Shown here: piece by piece, positions 46,201 to 58,510 of the stretch
Layout of the letters: each line of letters starts with the position of its first letter
Numbering within the stretch: the stretch's first letter is position 1
Source of the DNA: Mimachlamys varia
Lineage: Eukaryota > Mollusca > Bivalvia > Pectinida > Pectinidae
Assembly: GCA_947623455.1 (NCBI GenBank)
Contig: OX392532.1
Location: forward strand, 1,116,001 to 1,180,000
Length of the DNA: 64,000 bases
Direction: 5' to 3'
The notes under the pieces: model-generated
Databases searched by the model: none
Told to the model about the DNA's origin: nothing
The model's input: the letters and a program-made list of their open reading frames with translations, nothing else
Position numbers and translations under genes: made by a program

Positions 46201-49200
46201 ACATCAGCTTTAATAGGATGACAGAATACAAAACTATGGAACATCAGTTTTAATAGGATGACAGAATACAAAGCTATGGAACATCAGCTTTAATAGGATG
46301 ACAGAATACAAAGCTATAGAACATAGCTTTAACAGGATGACAGAAAACAAAGCTATGGAACATCAGCTTTAATAGGATGACAGAATACAAAGCTATGAAT
46401 CATCAGCTTTAATAGGAGGACAGAATACAAAGTTTTGGAAGACCATCTTTAATAGGATGACAGAATACAAACCTTTGGACAATCAGCTTTAACAGGATGA
46501 CATAATACAAATCTATGGACGATCAGCTTTAATAGGATGACAGAATACAAAGATATAGAACATAGCTTTAATAGGATGACAGAATACAAATCTATGGACG
46601 ATCAGCTTTAATAGGATGACAGAATACAAAGCTATGGACGATCAGCTTTAATAGGATGACAGAATACAAAGCTATGGAACATCAGCTTTAACAGGATGAC
46701 AGAAAACAAAGCTATGGAACAACAGCTTTAATAGGATGACAGAATACAAAGCTATGGAACAACAGCTTTAATAGGATGACAGAATACAAAGCTATGGAAC
46801 AACAGCTTTAATAGGATGACAGAATACAAAGCTATGGAACAACAGCTTTAATAGGATGACAGAATACAAATCTATGGACGATCAGCTTTAATAGGATGGC
46901 AGAATACAAAGCTATGGACGATCAGCTTTAATAGGATGACAGAACACAAAGCTATGGAACAACAGCTTTAATAGGATGACAGAATACAAAGCTATGGAAC
47001 AACAGCTTTAATAGGATGACAGAATACAAAGCTATGGAATATCAGCTTTAATAGGATGACAGAATACAAATCTATGCGAGATTAACTTTAATAGGATGAC
47101 AGAATACAAAGCTTTGGACGATCGGCTTTAATAGGATGACAGAATACAAAGCTATGGAATATCAGCTGTAATAGGATGACGGAATACAAAGGTTTTAATA
47201 GGATGACATAATACAAAGATATGGAACATCAGCTTTAATAGGATGACAGAATACAAAGCTATGGACGATCAGCTTTAATAGGATGACAGAATACAAAGCT
47301 ATGAAACATCAGCTTTAATAGGATGACAGAATACAAAGGTTTTAATAGGATGACAGAATACAAAGGTTTTAATAGGATGACAGAATACAAAGCTATGGGC
47401 GATCAGTTTTAATAGGATGACAGAATACAAAGGTTTTAATAGGATGACATAATACAAAGCTATGGAACATCAGCTTTAATATGATGACCGAATACAAAAC
47501 TATGGAACATCAGTTTTAATAGGATGACAGAAAACAAAGCTATGGAACATCAGCTTTAATAGGATGACAGAATACAAAACTATGGAACATCAGTTTTAAT
47601 AGGATGACAGAAAACAAAGCTATGGAACATCAGCTTTAATAGGATGACAGAATACAAAGCTATGAAACATCAGCTTTAATAGGAGGACAGAATACAAAGT
47701 TTTGGAAGACCATCTTTAATAGGATGACAGAATACAAACCTTTGGACAATCAGCTTTAATAGGATGACAGAATACAAAGCTATAGAACATAGATTTAATA
47801 GGATGACAGAATACAAATCTATGGACGATCAGCTTTAATAGGATGACAGAATACAAATCTATGGAACATCAGCTTTAATAGGATGACAGAATACAAAGCT
47901 ATGGAACATCAGTTTTAATAGGCTGACAGAACACAAAGCTATAGAACATAGCTTTAACAGGATGACAGAAAACAAAGCTATGGAACAACAGCTTTAATAG
48001 GATGACAGAAAACAAAGCTATGGAACAACAGCTTTAATAGGATGACAGAATACAAATCTATGGACGATCAGCTTTAACAGGATGACAGAACACAAAGCTA
48101 TGGACGATCAGTTTTAATAGGAGGACAGAATACAAAGGTTTGGAATATCAGCTTTAATAGGAATTACATAATACAAATCTATGGAACATCAGCTTTAATA
48201 GGATGACAGAATACAAAACTATGAAACATCAGCTTTAATAGGATGAGAGAATACAAATCTATGGAAGATCAGCTTTAATAGGATGACAGAATACAAATCT
48301 ATGGACGATCAGCTTTAATAGGATGACAGAATACAAAGCTATGGAACATCAGCTTTAATAGGATGACAGAATACAAAGCTATGGAACATCAGCTTTAATA
48401 GGATGACAAAATACAAAGCTATGGACGATCATCTTTGAAGAGATACATCGCACTTTTACATGTGATATATGTATGTAAATATAATTTAAAGAGTACATAC
48501 CTGAAAATAAGTAAGTTAAAATATTAATTTAGAGAAATATTACTTCCATATCTTAAAGGAAAATAGTCTTTTTGTCATATCTAGCAAATATTCATGCATT
48601 TTGGATTACAAATTCGGAAGATATTGTATGAAGATATCCTGCAATTGGTCAAAACTGCGAAATTCACTTAAAATCACTTATTATGTCATATTGGTATATT
48701 TGACCGATCATAGAACAAAAACGATTACACTGACATATCATTATCTTTGCATTTTCTGCCATGCTGTGAACTCCGTTTTCCAAAAATATATAATTAGAAA
48801 GAAAGTTTTATACAGTAAGATTTTGACTTCACAGAAGAATACATACTTAAAGAACAATGTTACAGGTTAATACAAAATGTAGCTTTTATCCAATCCCGTC
48901 TTACTGCATTCCGATATGTGAAGCCATTAACATTATTATATCAGCTCAGTGTAAACAACTATTTCTTGTGTTTAGCTTTAATATGAAGTGTACAATCCTA
49001 TGCAAATTAATATATTCATGCATGTTTGTGATATAAATACATTTCAGACAGAAAATTCTGGAAAATATGCAAAATCATTTTATCCCTAAATTCTTTGATT
49101 AACTCATACTGCGTTTAACAATTTTGTATAGTCGCATTTATATGAATAATTAAATATGAATTGAAAGATTCCGAAAAGACTAGACATTTTTGAACACGTT

Positions 49201-52200
49201 TATGTTATTTTATCACAGGCACGGCTGATGTTTGAGGGAGAGTTAGCTAGTTTGAAGGCATTGAAACAAACAAACCAAGTCCGAGTACCGGATCCAATAA
49301 AGGTAGTGTAAAGCTTTGTAACAGCAACAACAAAACCATAATCCGAATTCAAAATCGATTAAATTAGGGACAAATAAACAAAGGAAGGACGGAAACCCTT
49401 AAAAAGTACAAGAGAATAAGACCAGGTGTTCCGGAAGAATGAACGTCTTCTGTGGCATCGATGACACCCGCCATGTAAATCTTGGTCCCATCCAAAATAA
49501 ACGTCACGTCCTCAAAGTGCGAACCGAGTCATCTTTCTCAATCACAGCAAGTAAACACATTTATGAGCATACTCAAAAACGTTCATCTTCATATCACACA
49601 CAGACACAACACATGTCTCAAAGAGTCCAAGATGATGGCGACTATAAAACTTGCTCTTAGTTAACGATCTCATCAACCTGCATCTCTGTGTTGTAAGTTT
49701 GTTTGCTAGCAGTCGACACCCATCACGAAAATCATAATATTTAGAGCAAGCCCTAGAAATAACGAATCATCTGCAACGTGTAAACCATAGGTTAGAGAAA
49801 TAAACATGACACATACTGATTATTTTCTGTCGTTTGTGTCCTCAGTTCATTCAGTACTTTGATTTTAATACATGTGCATATTTCGTGCTTGATAGACTAT
49901 TTATTAATCAACAAAACTAGCTTTATCGACAGTTTTCTTAGCTCTACCAATGTTTCATTTTCTTCCCTTTTGGCCCCTAGCATCACTGAAGAGTCCTAGG
50001 AGGACAAAACAGCTGTATGATGCAGTGTAATTCATTTTTCGGCATACTGTATATATTACTTAATCTAAGAAGTGCAGTATAAATCTGACCAATTGCTAGG
50101 CCGATGCCCGTTAAGATTACAAACGAACCACAACCGTCTTCAAAGCCTGTCAATTTCTACCCTTATGTGCCCACGAGATTCTTTTGATGAACATCAAGGG
50201 GTCGAACTAATCTTCTTGCCTCATCCAGAAGGCGGCTATGACATATTCCGTGGGTGTAGATGAACGTAACCCCTAGATATCGAAGGTGTAAAATACAATT
50301 TACTCATTAAACGTTCTTATGCAAGAACGTTCTCACGAAATTTAACAATTTATATTCAATCAATATTTGTCCTGAATAATATAAAGCGTGTGCGTTTAAT
50401 ATATCTAGATATTTTAAATACTGATCTGTTTCAGATAATAGACATACCGACTGGTGGTGCAGTTCTGGCTATGGAGTTCCTTGATATCGCTGACCTTTCG
50501 AGTCAGCAGGCAGTTCTGGGCGAGCAGCTAGCACGGTAGGCTCCCTTTGCATGGCAAGTACGATAGTCCATATGTATAATTAGTAGTAACCAGCATATAG
50601 ACCTAACGACATTGAGGTAAAAACATGTAATAACAATGTATTGTCTTCTGTTTTCAATGTTCGTTATTGCAGGTATAGCATACATCTGGCATAAAGTGTA
50701 AGATTAATTACTTGCATTAATTAAAAGAAGAGGTAACGATACAAGGGATTGTTTATGATTAAATATCTATGACGTGTAAAGAAGACTTTGTAAAGAAGTG
50801 AATTGTCAGTGCTTTATTTATGTTTCATAAATTGAATGAAGTAATATACTTTATGTTGTCTATAAAATACCTGATATGATACATATGTAACTTACACACT
50901 ATCATTTAGGCTCCATTTACATAATGACGTATTACGACGACGAGCTAAGAAGTCAGAAAGTACCATCGGTGCCTATGAACAAAGTCCAATAGCCGTAGAT
51001 AAGTTTGGGTTCGAGGTGACGACCTGTGTCGGCTTTGTACCTCAGCCAGTTTCCTGGTCGGACGAATGGACGGTAAGTTGTAAATCATCTGCCCATGTTA
51101 AATTCTAGTGCAAGTGGAGTCTTGATATACGATAAACAGACTACACATTATTGATATACGTATTACTTAAGATACCATCCTTCATCATTTACACCTATCG
51201 GCATTAGTGGATTTTTACTCATTGGTACTCGGACCCAATCGTCCGTTGTCAGTGGTTAAAATACTCCACAAATAATATTGATTGTCCTTTTACTTCACGA
51301 GAATGATTTGGACACAAACCGATCACCTACATTAGGTTCACCACAAACCTGTTCGGAATCTAATCTTTTGAATTGAGCCACATGAAAAGTTAATGTACAT
51401 GTACAAAGTGAAACCAATACAGTCCAAGGTAATGTTCGATTGTGTGATCACCATGCATTTTACGTTTTTGTCGAACGTGTAATATTTCTGTTGTTCTGTA
51501 CTGCATGGTCTCTGTTTCAGACATACTACGCCAGTTTACTGGAGTATCGGGTCGGCTTGGTTGAAACACAAGCTGCATCAGCTGTGGAAATGGTAAATGC
51601 CCTTTATCTATTCAACAACAGAATTGGAGAAGACCGAAGCGTCAACAAAACCATAATCTTAACTCAAAACCGATTAAACTATATAGGGGCAAACTATGAA
51701 CTTTATGAAAAATATACATGGACAACCTTGAAAAAGTATAAGAGAATAAGACCAGGTGTTCCGGAGAGTAAGCGTCTTCCGTTTCATCGACGGTACCCGC
51801 CTGTAAATATAGGTAACATCCAAGCAAACGTCACGTCCTCAAAATAAGAACTTTAACATTCATTTCAATCACAGCAAGTAGGCATATTGTACATGACAGG
51901 GATATATATTTATCCTCAACAGGGATTGAAAAGTTCGTATAACATCATATGTATATTACTCAGTTTCCAACATCGACTTTGTATGTAAGATCACTATATA
52001 AACGACTAACAGGAAAGTATGACTATAAATAACATCAGTTGTCCAATAAGAGGGACATGTGATGCTATGTATACATACGTGCTATTGTTAATACTCCATC
52101 ATTAACAATCTATTCCTGTGTGATATTTACGGTGATACCAGTTTATCCAATTGTCCTATCTCAATACTATATGCAATAACATATGAATATGACTATTGGA

Positions 52201-55200
52201 GTCCTGTGCAATGGATGATATGATTACGTCATCATTGGACACCGTTAAAACGACATTTGGTTTTTGGTTTACTTGTTTTATCATTTGTGTATATATGCAA
52301 AACTAGAAGACGAAATAAATAATGGACTTGTCATTTTAACAAAGCTGACTGAATACTCGATTATTACGTTGGATGATATACATTTATTAAGATTTTGCTG
52401 GTGTGCATGAAGTCTAACTGTATTATACTGTTTCTAGGATCTTGCCCGAAAAGTGCGTGAACTATGGACACATGTATTACGTGTTTTGCCGAGCCACTTT
52501 AGGAACCTCGACATAAAACCGTCTCTATTACATGGCGACCTCCACAGTTTCAACTCTGGAGAAACTATAAACGATGGACCAGGTAGGAATATCAACCATA
52601 GCTGTAAATCAAAACCATCATACAGTCAATTAACATTTAAATACAACTGATTCACTTTGGTTTCGATCTTAATATTCAGAAAACAAAATTCGAAAATCGT
52701 TGTAGAACTAAAACGTTATTTACATATCAGATATCTTTTCATGAATTATTTGACACTGCTTCCAATAATTAGACTGATAACTTATTATCAAACCACTCTC
52801 TAAACACATTTCATTATTATACCAGCTGTACGTAAATATAACGATCCTATGACCCTATTATATTTGCAGTTATATTTGACCCAGCCTCCTTCTACGGACA
52901 TTCCGAGTGTGACCTCGCCGTGGGGTTTGCGTACCCTGGCTTCAATGATCAGTTCTATGATGCATATTTCAGACAAATTCCAAAAGCTCCCGGATTTGAA
53001 GGACGACTGAATTTATATGTGCTTAATCAGCTCCTTAATTATTGGTATGTGCATGTAGTAGTGTTATGATACATAACTGGTACAGTGTATGTAGCAGTTT
53101 TATGATACATAACTGGTTCAGTGTATGTGGAGTTTTATGATACATTACTGGTACCGTGTATGTAGTAGTTTTATGATACATAACTGGTACAGTGCATGTA
53201 GCAGTTATATGATACATTACTGGTACAGTGTATGTAGTAGTTTTATGATACATAACTGGTACAGTGCATGTAGCAGTTTTATGATACATTACTGGTACAG
53301 TGCATGTAGCAGTTATATGATACATTACTGGTACAGTGTATGTAGTAGTTGTATGATACATAACTGGTACCGTGTATGTAGTAATTTTATGATACATAAC
53401 TGGTACAGTGCATGTAGCAGTTATATGATACATTACTGGTACAGTGTATGTAGTAGTTTTATGATACATAACTGGTACAGTGCATGTAGCAGTTTTATGA
53501 TACATTACTGGTACAGTGTATGTAGTAGTTTCATGATACATTACCGGTACAGTGTATGTAGTAGTTTTATGATACATTACCGGTACAGTGTATGTAGTAG
53601 TTTTATGATACATTACTGGTACAGTGTATGTATTAGTTTTATGATACATTACTGGTACAGTGTATGTAGTAGTTTTATGATACATTACTGGAACAGTGTA
53701 TGTAGCAGTTTTATGATACATTACTGGAACAGTATTATAGCAGTTTTATGATACATAACTGGTACAGTGTATGTAGTAGTTTTATGATACATAACTGGTA
53801 CAGTGTTATAGCAGTTTTATGATACATTACTGGTACAGTGTATGTAGTAGTTTTATGATACATAACAGGTACAGTGCATGTAGCAGTTATATGATACATT
53901 ACTGGTACAGTGTTATAGCAGTTTTATGATACATTACTGGTACAGTGTATGTAGCAGTTTTATGAAACATTACTGGTACAGTGTATGTAGTAGTTTTATG
54001 ATACATAACTGGTACAGTGTATGTAGCAGTTTTATGATACATTACTGGTACAGTGTATGTAGCAGATTTATGATACATTACTGGTACAGTGTATTTAGCA
54101 GTTTTATGATTAATAACTGGTACAGTGTATGTAGCAGTTTTATGATACATTACTGGTACAGTGTATTTAGCAGTTTTATGATACATTACTGGTACAGTGT
54201 ATTTAGCAGTTTTATGATACATTACTGGTACAGTGTATTTAGCAGTTTTATGATACACTACTGGTACATGTATGTAGCAGTTTTATGATACATTACTGGT
54301 TCAGTGTATGTAGCAGTTTTATGATACACTGCTGGTTCAGTGTATGTAGCAGTTTTATCATACATTACTGGTATAGTGTACGTAGCAGTTTTATGATACA
54401 CTACTGGTACAGTGTATGTAGCAGTTTTATGATACATTACTGGTACAGTGTACGTAGCAGTTTTATGATACACTACTGGTACAGTGTATGTAGCAGTTTT
54501 ATGATACATAACTGGTATAGTGTATGTAGCAGTTTTATGATACATTACCGGTACAGTGTATGTAGCAGTTTTATCATACATTACTGGTACAGTGTACGTA
54601 GCAGTTTTATGATACACTACTGGTACAGTGTATGTAGCAGGTTTATGATACATAACTGGTATAGTGTATGTAGCAGTTTTATGATACATTACCGGTACAG
54701 TGTATGTAGCAGTTTTATGAAACATAACTGGTACAGTGTATGTAGCAGTTTTATGAAACATTACTGGTACAGTTTATGTAGCAGTTTTATGATACACAAC
54801 TGGTACAGTGTATGTAGCAGTTTTATGATACATTACCGGTACAGTGTATATTGTATATAGCAGTATTATTATACATTACTGGTACAGTGTATGTAGCAGG
54901 TTTATGTTACATAACTGGTACAGTGTATGTAGCAGTTTTATGATACATTACTGGTATAGTGTATGTAGCAGTTTTATGTTACATAACTGGTACAGTGTAT
55001 GTAGCAGTTTTATGATACATTACTGATACAGTGTATGCAGCAGTTTTATTAACAATGTAACGTGATACATAAACGCGGTAGCATTCGTGAAACTCGCTAT
55101 TTTTTTTGTATCAATTATTTATTACTTGATCATGTAGTATGTTCTACCACTGTATTTCCTAACAATGCTTTCTGCATAGTTCACTCGTGTTGTTTGTAAT

Positions 55201-55330
55201 TAATCAGTTCATGATCATTCCCACACAAAAGTAGTTTAATATTTCCCGCGGGATCATATAAACGTTGCGCAACATCAAATTTATTCATACATAATTCACA
55301 TGCTTATTTATTAAATTTAAATTGTGCATC

Positions 55331-55365
<35 letters not shown>

Positions 55366-55684
55366 GTTCATCTTTCCTATCATATTTCAAACTTACTTCA
55401 TTTGCCCTACATTTGATAAAAAGAGACATTCGTTTTTGCGGAAACAAATGTTTTAGTTGCTTATTAATCGGAATTGATCAGAAAGGTTTCGTAGAGGTTT
55501 CGATTTTCCGAGTCGTTCGCCAAAAGAAATCCACCTAAAAAAATATTTGAATTTGCAGTAAGTTCAACAACAGCTAATATGTTAATAATGTTCTATATTT
55601 TACAGGAATCATTTCGGTCCCAAACAACAACAACGAGCCGTTGACTTAATGACGAAAATTGTTTCGACAGACCCCGAACAATAA
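43266..55684 (+). CDS. FN3K: Ketosamine-3-kinase paralogue 2, diverged, eight exons, 324 aa
   Basis: Exons: 43266-43421, 49219-49302, 50435-50535, 50910-51072, 51521-51592, 52438-52582, 52870-53044 and 55606-55684 (TAA). Exons 2, 3 and 7 have the same lengths as in paralogue 1 (84, 101, 175), and all intron phases match, so the two are tandem duplicates. Retained: K46 in [15 protein letters not shown]226 and N231 of the catalytic loop, D244 in [12 protein letters not shown], and YWNHFG. Changed: the P-loop is NGYIN, with Y28 where the family has a redox-active cysteine, and the catalytic loop reads HGDLHSFN instead of HGDLWSGN. The C-terminus is a few residues longer. The frame is intact over all eight exons, which argues for selection. 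It may be a kinase with altered substrate or lost redox control. AATAAA at 55695 implies a very short 3' UTR. Confidence 0.93.
43422..44284. other. Start of intron 1 of kinase paralogue 2
   Basis: Donor GTAAGT. No element recognised before the 40-bp array. Confidence 0.5.
44285..48437. repeat. 40-bp minisatellite, about 100 copies, in intron 1 of kinase paralogue 2
   Basis: Unit CTTTAATAGGATGACAGAAT plus ACAAAGCTATGGAACATCAG. Shortened units of about 27 bp (GTTTTAATAGGATGACAGAA plus TACAAAG) occur in pairs at matching places. Variants such as TTTGATAGGATGGCAG (44781 and 45755) and AATATAAAGG (44998 and 45971) recur about 973 bp apart, showing a block duplication inside the array. Confidence 0.95.
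48438..49218. other. End of intron 1 of kinase paralogue 2
   Basis: AT-rich. Acceptor TATCACAG ends at 49218. The 89-residue open frame at 48601-48870 is not recognisable. Confidence 0.5.
49332..49760 (+). repeat. Interspersed repeat family A, copy 4, near full length
   Basis: The clearest copy. From AATCCGAATTCAAAATCGAT through GAGAATAAGACCAGGTGTTC, GATGACACCCGCCATGTAAA, AACGTCACGTCCTCAAAGTG, ACTCAAAAACGTTCATCTTC and TAAAACTTGCTC to AGAGCAAGCCCTAGAAA. It sits in intron 2 of kinase paralogue 2. Confidence 0.7.
49980..50023 (+). ncRNA. Hammerhead ribozyme relic, copy H1 (G12 lost)
   Basis: Helix I strands GCATCA (49980-49985) and TGATGC (50018-50023) pair perfectly. The core CTGAAGAG is followed by stem II TCCT-AGG-AGGA. 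Then comes CAAAAC where the hammerhead needs CGAAAC, so the invariant G12 is replaced by A, a CpG-to-CpA type change. Stem III CAG-CTG and the cleavage triplet GTA (cut expected after 50017) are intact. The copy lies in sense orientation in intron 2 of kinase paralogue 2 and should be inactive. Confidence 0.75.
50075..50283 (+). repeat. Foldback family D, copy 2 (left end missing)
   Basis: Matches 27000-27258: CTGACCAATTGCTAGGC, ACAACCGTCTTCAAAGCCTG, TTCTTTTGATGAACATCAA and CGTAACCCCTAGATAT. Confidence 0.65.
51073..51520. other. Intron 4 of kinase paralogue 2
   Basis: Donor GTAAGT, acceptor TGTTTCAG. Nothing recognised. Confidence 0.55.
51645..51895 (+). repeat. Interspersed repeat family A, copy 5, first half
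   Basis: AACCATAATCTTAACTCAAA, AAGAGAATAAGACCAGGTGT, TTCATCGACGGTACCCGCC and AACGTCACGTCCTCAAAAT. It begins about 50 bases inside intron 5 of kinase paralogue 2. Confidence 0.65.
51896..52437. other. End of intron 5 of kinase paralogue 2
   Basis: AT-rich. Acceptor TGTTTCTAG ends at 52437. Nothing else recognised. Confidence 0.5.
53045..55045. repeat. 36-bp minisatellite, about 55 copies, starting at a splice donor
   Basis: The unit has ACTGGTACAGTGTATGTAGC followed by AGTTTTATGATACATT. The first unit overlaps the exon 7 / intron 7 border of kinase paralogue 2: exon end ATTG then GTATGTGCATGTAGTAG. Long open frames on both strands ([12 protein letters not shown] and [12 protein letters not shown] repeats) arise because 36 is divisible by three and are not genes. 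Confidence 0.93.
55046..55605. other. End of intron 7 of kinase paralogue 2
   Basis: Includes a (TG)n microsatellite at about 55334-55362. The acceptor TTTTACAG ends at 55605. Confidence 0.6.
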
Positions 55685-55694
55685 TAACAACTGG

Positions 55695-55700
55695 AATAAA
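55695..55700 (+). terminator. Polyadenylation signal AATAAA of kinase paralogue 2
   Basis: Ten bases after the stop codon. Confidence 0.6.
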
Positions 55701-57849
55701 GATTGTTTTCCAAATTTTAGTTTCACCGCCTATGCTTATCATTATTAAACGTTGTGAAACTTGACATCTATTGAATTACTTTATGATTTAATTAACTAAC
55801 TACTTTATACACAGGCATGAAATACATTTATTTTGTAGCGATAGTATGCGATTCCTTAGGGTATCTCTGAATATAACACCGTAGTATATACATGTAAAGT
55901 GATGTACATATATTATACCTCTGTCGCTACGATGGGCTTGAAAGCATACACGACAAGCCCGAAGGGTTACATATACACTTATAACTGATAAAAACACATG
56001 CATCGCTATATTCTGTGTGTATATCAATTAAAAATATCCACAGGCGATCGCTCTTTATTATTTTGGGCTTTCCAAAGAAGATCCTTTTCTATCTATGTAA
56101 AACAATTGAACGTATAAGCAGCGTCAAAAAGATCAAACATAGATTATAGTATAGATATTAAAGAATGTGATAACATACTTGTCCAAGCACAATCAATTAT
56201 TACAGAATATTTCCTTAAATAGTGTGTTTTACTAGAGTAGTTCAATACATTGTATAACAGTTTCACGTATCACAGAAATGTGGAAATTGAAAATACAACA
56301 GCTGCTCTACTTAACCTTTATATCTTTGTGTTTACGTACGACACGATTAAACTCAGCACAAACTAGGAGACTTTTTCTATATGAATTTTGATTTCTAGAA
56401 GGAGCATGTCAACATTCGTTAGATGAGTTCACATGTGACAGTTCGATCCACTACTTACTTCAAACCTGTTACAGTACGTTTGTATGCATCATGTTGCCCA
56501 TGGACACTACAAACGATAAATCAAACAAGGTATAATCAATATAATTATATTCAATACTATAGAGGATGTATATCTTCAAATAATCTATTTATCTGTTAAC
56601 AATAAGACACCCTTGTACACAAGCAAGTACATCGATTTAATACACGGCCGGGGCAGAGCCATAGGAGGCTGGGTATTAATATTATTACTACAAAAAAATA
56701 GAGTGTGTATTTTAATATACTATTTTTTTAATGTGAATCTACAATTTCTTAGCATGTGTTATGTTACACTAGGACTGCATTGGTTCTTATGTATAGTTCA
56801 TATATACATATAGGCCTGCATATCGATGTTCGATGTTCAATATTCATAAGTCGAAGTCCCGATGATTCGAAGTTTCCACGACGGTCCTGCAAAGTTCGAA
56901 ACATCGAAGTTTGACTGTACAAGAAAAAAAGACATATAGAAAAGGATAAAATTGATTTAAATATGTAGAATATACAGGACCAAATATCGTGTTTATGGAT
57001 ATTTTACTTTTGGCGTGTTTCATATAAATGTATAAGCGAGTTTAATAAACTCAATATTGCATGAACAAGAGTGCTACATGTAGATTATCTTAATAATATA
57101 ATTTGGGAGAAGAAATCACTGATGAATATATAAAGGAAGACTCATTTTTCACTAGTGAGAAAGCAGTCACATCAAGTACAATAACAAGTCAAATAAATAA
57201 TGCGTTGAGTTTGGAGGAAAGATTTTCCAGCAAACCGTTTGCATTTCTGTAGCAACAAAGTGGTGTGCTGAGATTATTTTTTTTGCATCCGAGGCTGAAT
57301 TTGTGGAAGAGCTTATCTTATAGCTCAGAAAATCAAAAACAATAAACACCCACCCACCCCCTCACTGTAAATAACAATTTCCTCACTTCTTTTTAATAGC
57401 GTCCAGCACAAACAACCCTTACCCGTAAACATCATTTTTGATGGAGGGTGTACCTTAAAAGAAGAAGAAAGAAGAAGAAGAAGAAACAAAGATAACTAAA
57501 ACACTGCCAAATCTTCAATTTCACATTCAGGTAAATGGTCGATGTGTTTTCAATAAATGACAAGACGTTTGCTGACAGAATCATTTATACCCTTCTGAAC
57601 TTCAAATCACTGACGCAACATACTATTCTACATTAGCTGCTTACCGGTCGATATTTACTTGAACTATTACCAACATGGGCATCTTGCTATAAGTTATACG
57701 ATAAACGTGACGATTTCAATTTTCCTACATTGTATCCCGAACTTTCCTTTTCTTGAAAGTATCACCCCTGCTTCCCAAAGTAACCTACTGTATTTGCACT
57801 TTGAAGTTAATTCGTTATTCTAGGACTTTACCAAGATAACGTAAAATAA
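55701..57849. other. Intergenic stretch
   Basis: AT-rich. A short repeat-like segment with TTCGATGTTC, GATTCGAAGTTTCC and ACATCGAAGTTTGACTGTAC lies at about 56825-56920, and a (GAA)n-type tract at about 57460-57485. No gene recognised. Confidence 0.45.
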
Positions 57850-58510
57850 GTTGGCTGCTGACGAACATATTTACGGCACTGGGATTTGAGAGATATAGAT
57901 TGATGAAGACTATGAGCACGTTTTATGGTTGCTGTCTTAGTCTCATTGAGGGGTATTTTGTTTCTTTGTATGATATGAAGATGGATTTTTTTAATTTTGT
58001 TCATTAGTATGCCTACTTGAGAATTGATTGAGAATACTTACTGCCTTGGTCCTCACTTTTAGGATTTGGTATTTTCATATTAGTGACCTAAATATATAGT
58101 AGTGTCGAGTGACCTACATATATAGTGGGTGTCATGTGACCGAAATATATAGTGGGTGTCGAATGACCTAAATATTTAGTGGGTGTCGAGTGACCTACAT
58201 ATATAATGGGTGTCATGTGACCTAAATATATAGTGGGTGTCGAGTGACCTACATATATAGTGGGTGTCGAGTGACCGATATATATAGTGAGTGTCGAGTG
58301 ACCTAAATATATAGTGGATGTCGACGATAAAGCAGAAGACGCTGACTCTATTAGAACAATAATACAACATGATGGCCATACAACTTGCTCACATCCTTAT
58401 CAGCCAGCATCTCTCGAATTCCTGGAATCGAAAAGTTTGGTCTTCAGCAGCCGAAATTTATCTTAAAAAAATCTCGATATTTTAGCCAAGCCCTAAAAAA
58501 ACTGACATGA
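57850..58510 (-). repeat. Interspersed repeat family A, copy 6, interrupted by a tandem expansion
   Basis: The - strand shows the family landmarks (AGAAGAC, ACACCCAC, CATCTTCATATCA, GACAGCAACCATAAAACGTG). In the middle, 58085-58330, a 27-bp unit ATATATAGTGGGTGTCGAGT plus GACCTAA is repeated about nine times. Confidence 0.6.
58085..58330. repeat. 27-bp tandem repeat inside a family A copy
   Basis: About nine units of GTGGGTGTCGAGTGACC plus TA-CATATATA. The GGGTGTCG part corresponds to the GACACCC landmark of the host repeat, so the array grew from the repeat itself. Confidence 0.7.

Noticed and set aside
48601..48870. 89-aa open frame in intron 1 of kinase paralogue 2
   Set aside because: AT-rich codons, no domain, lies wholly within an intron; most likely chance.
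53035..55026. Open frames with [12 protein letters not shown] or [12 protein letters not shown] repeats
   Set aside because: By-product of the 36-bp intronic array; open on both strands.
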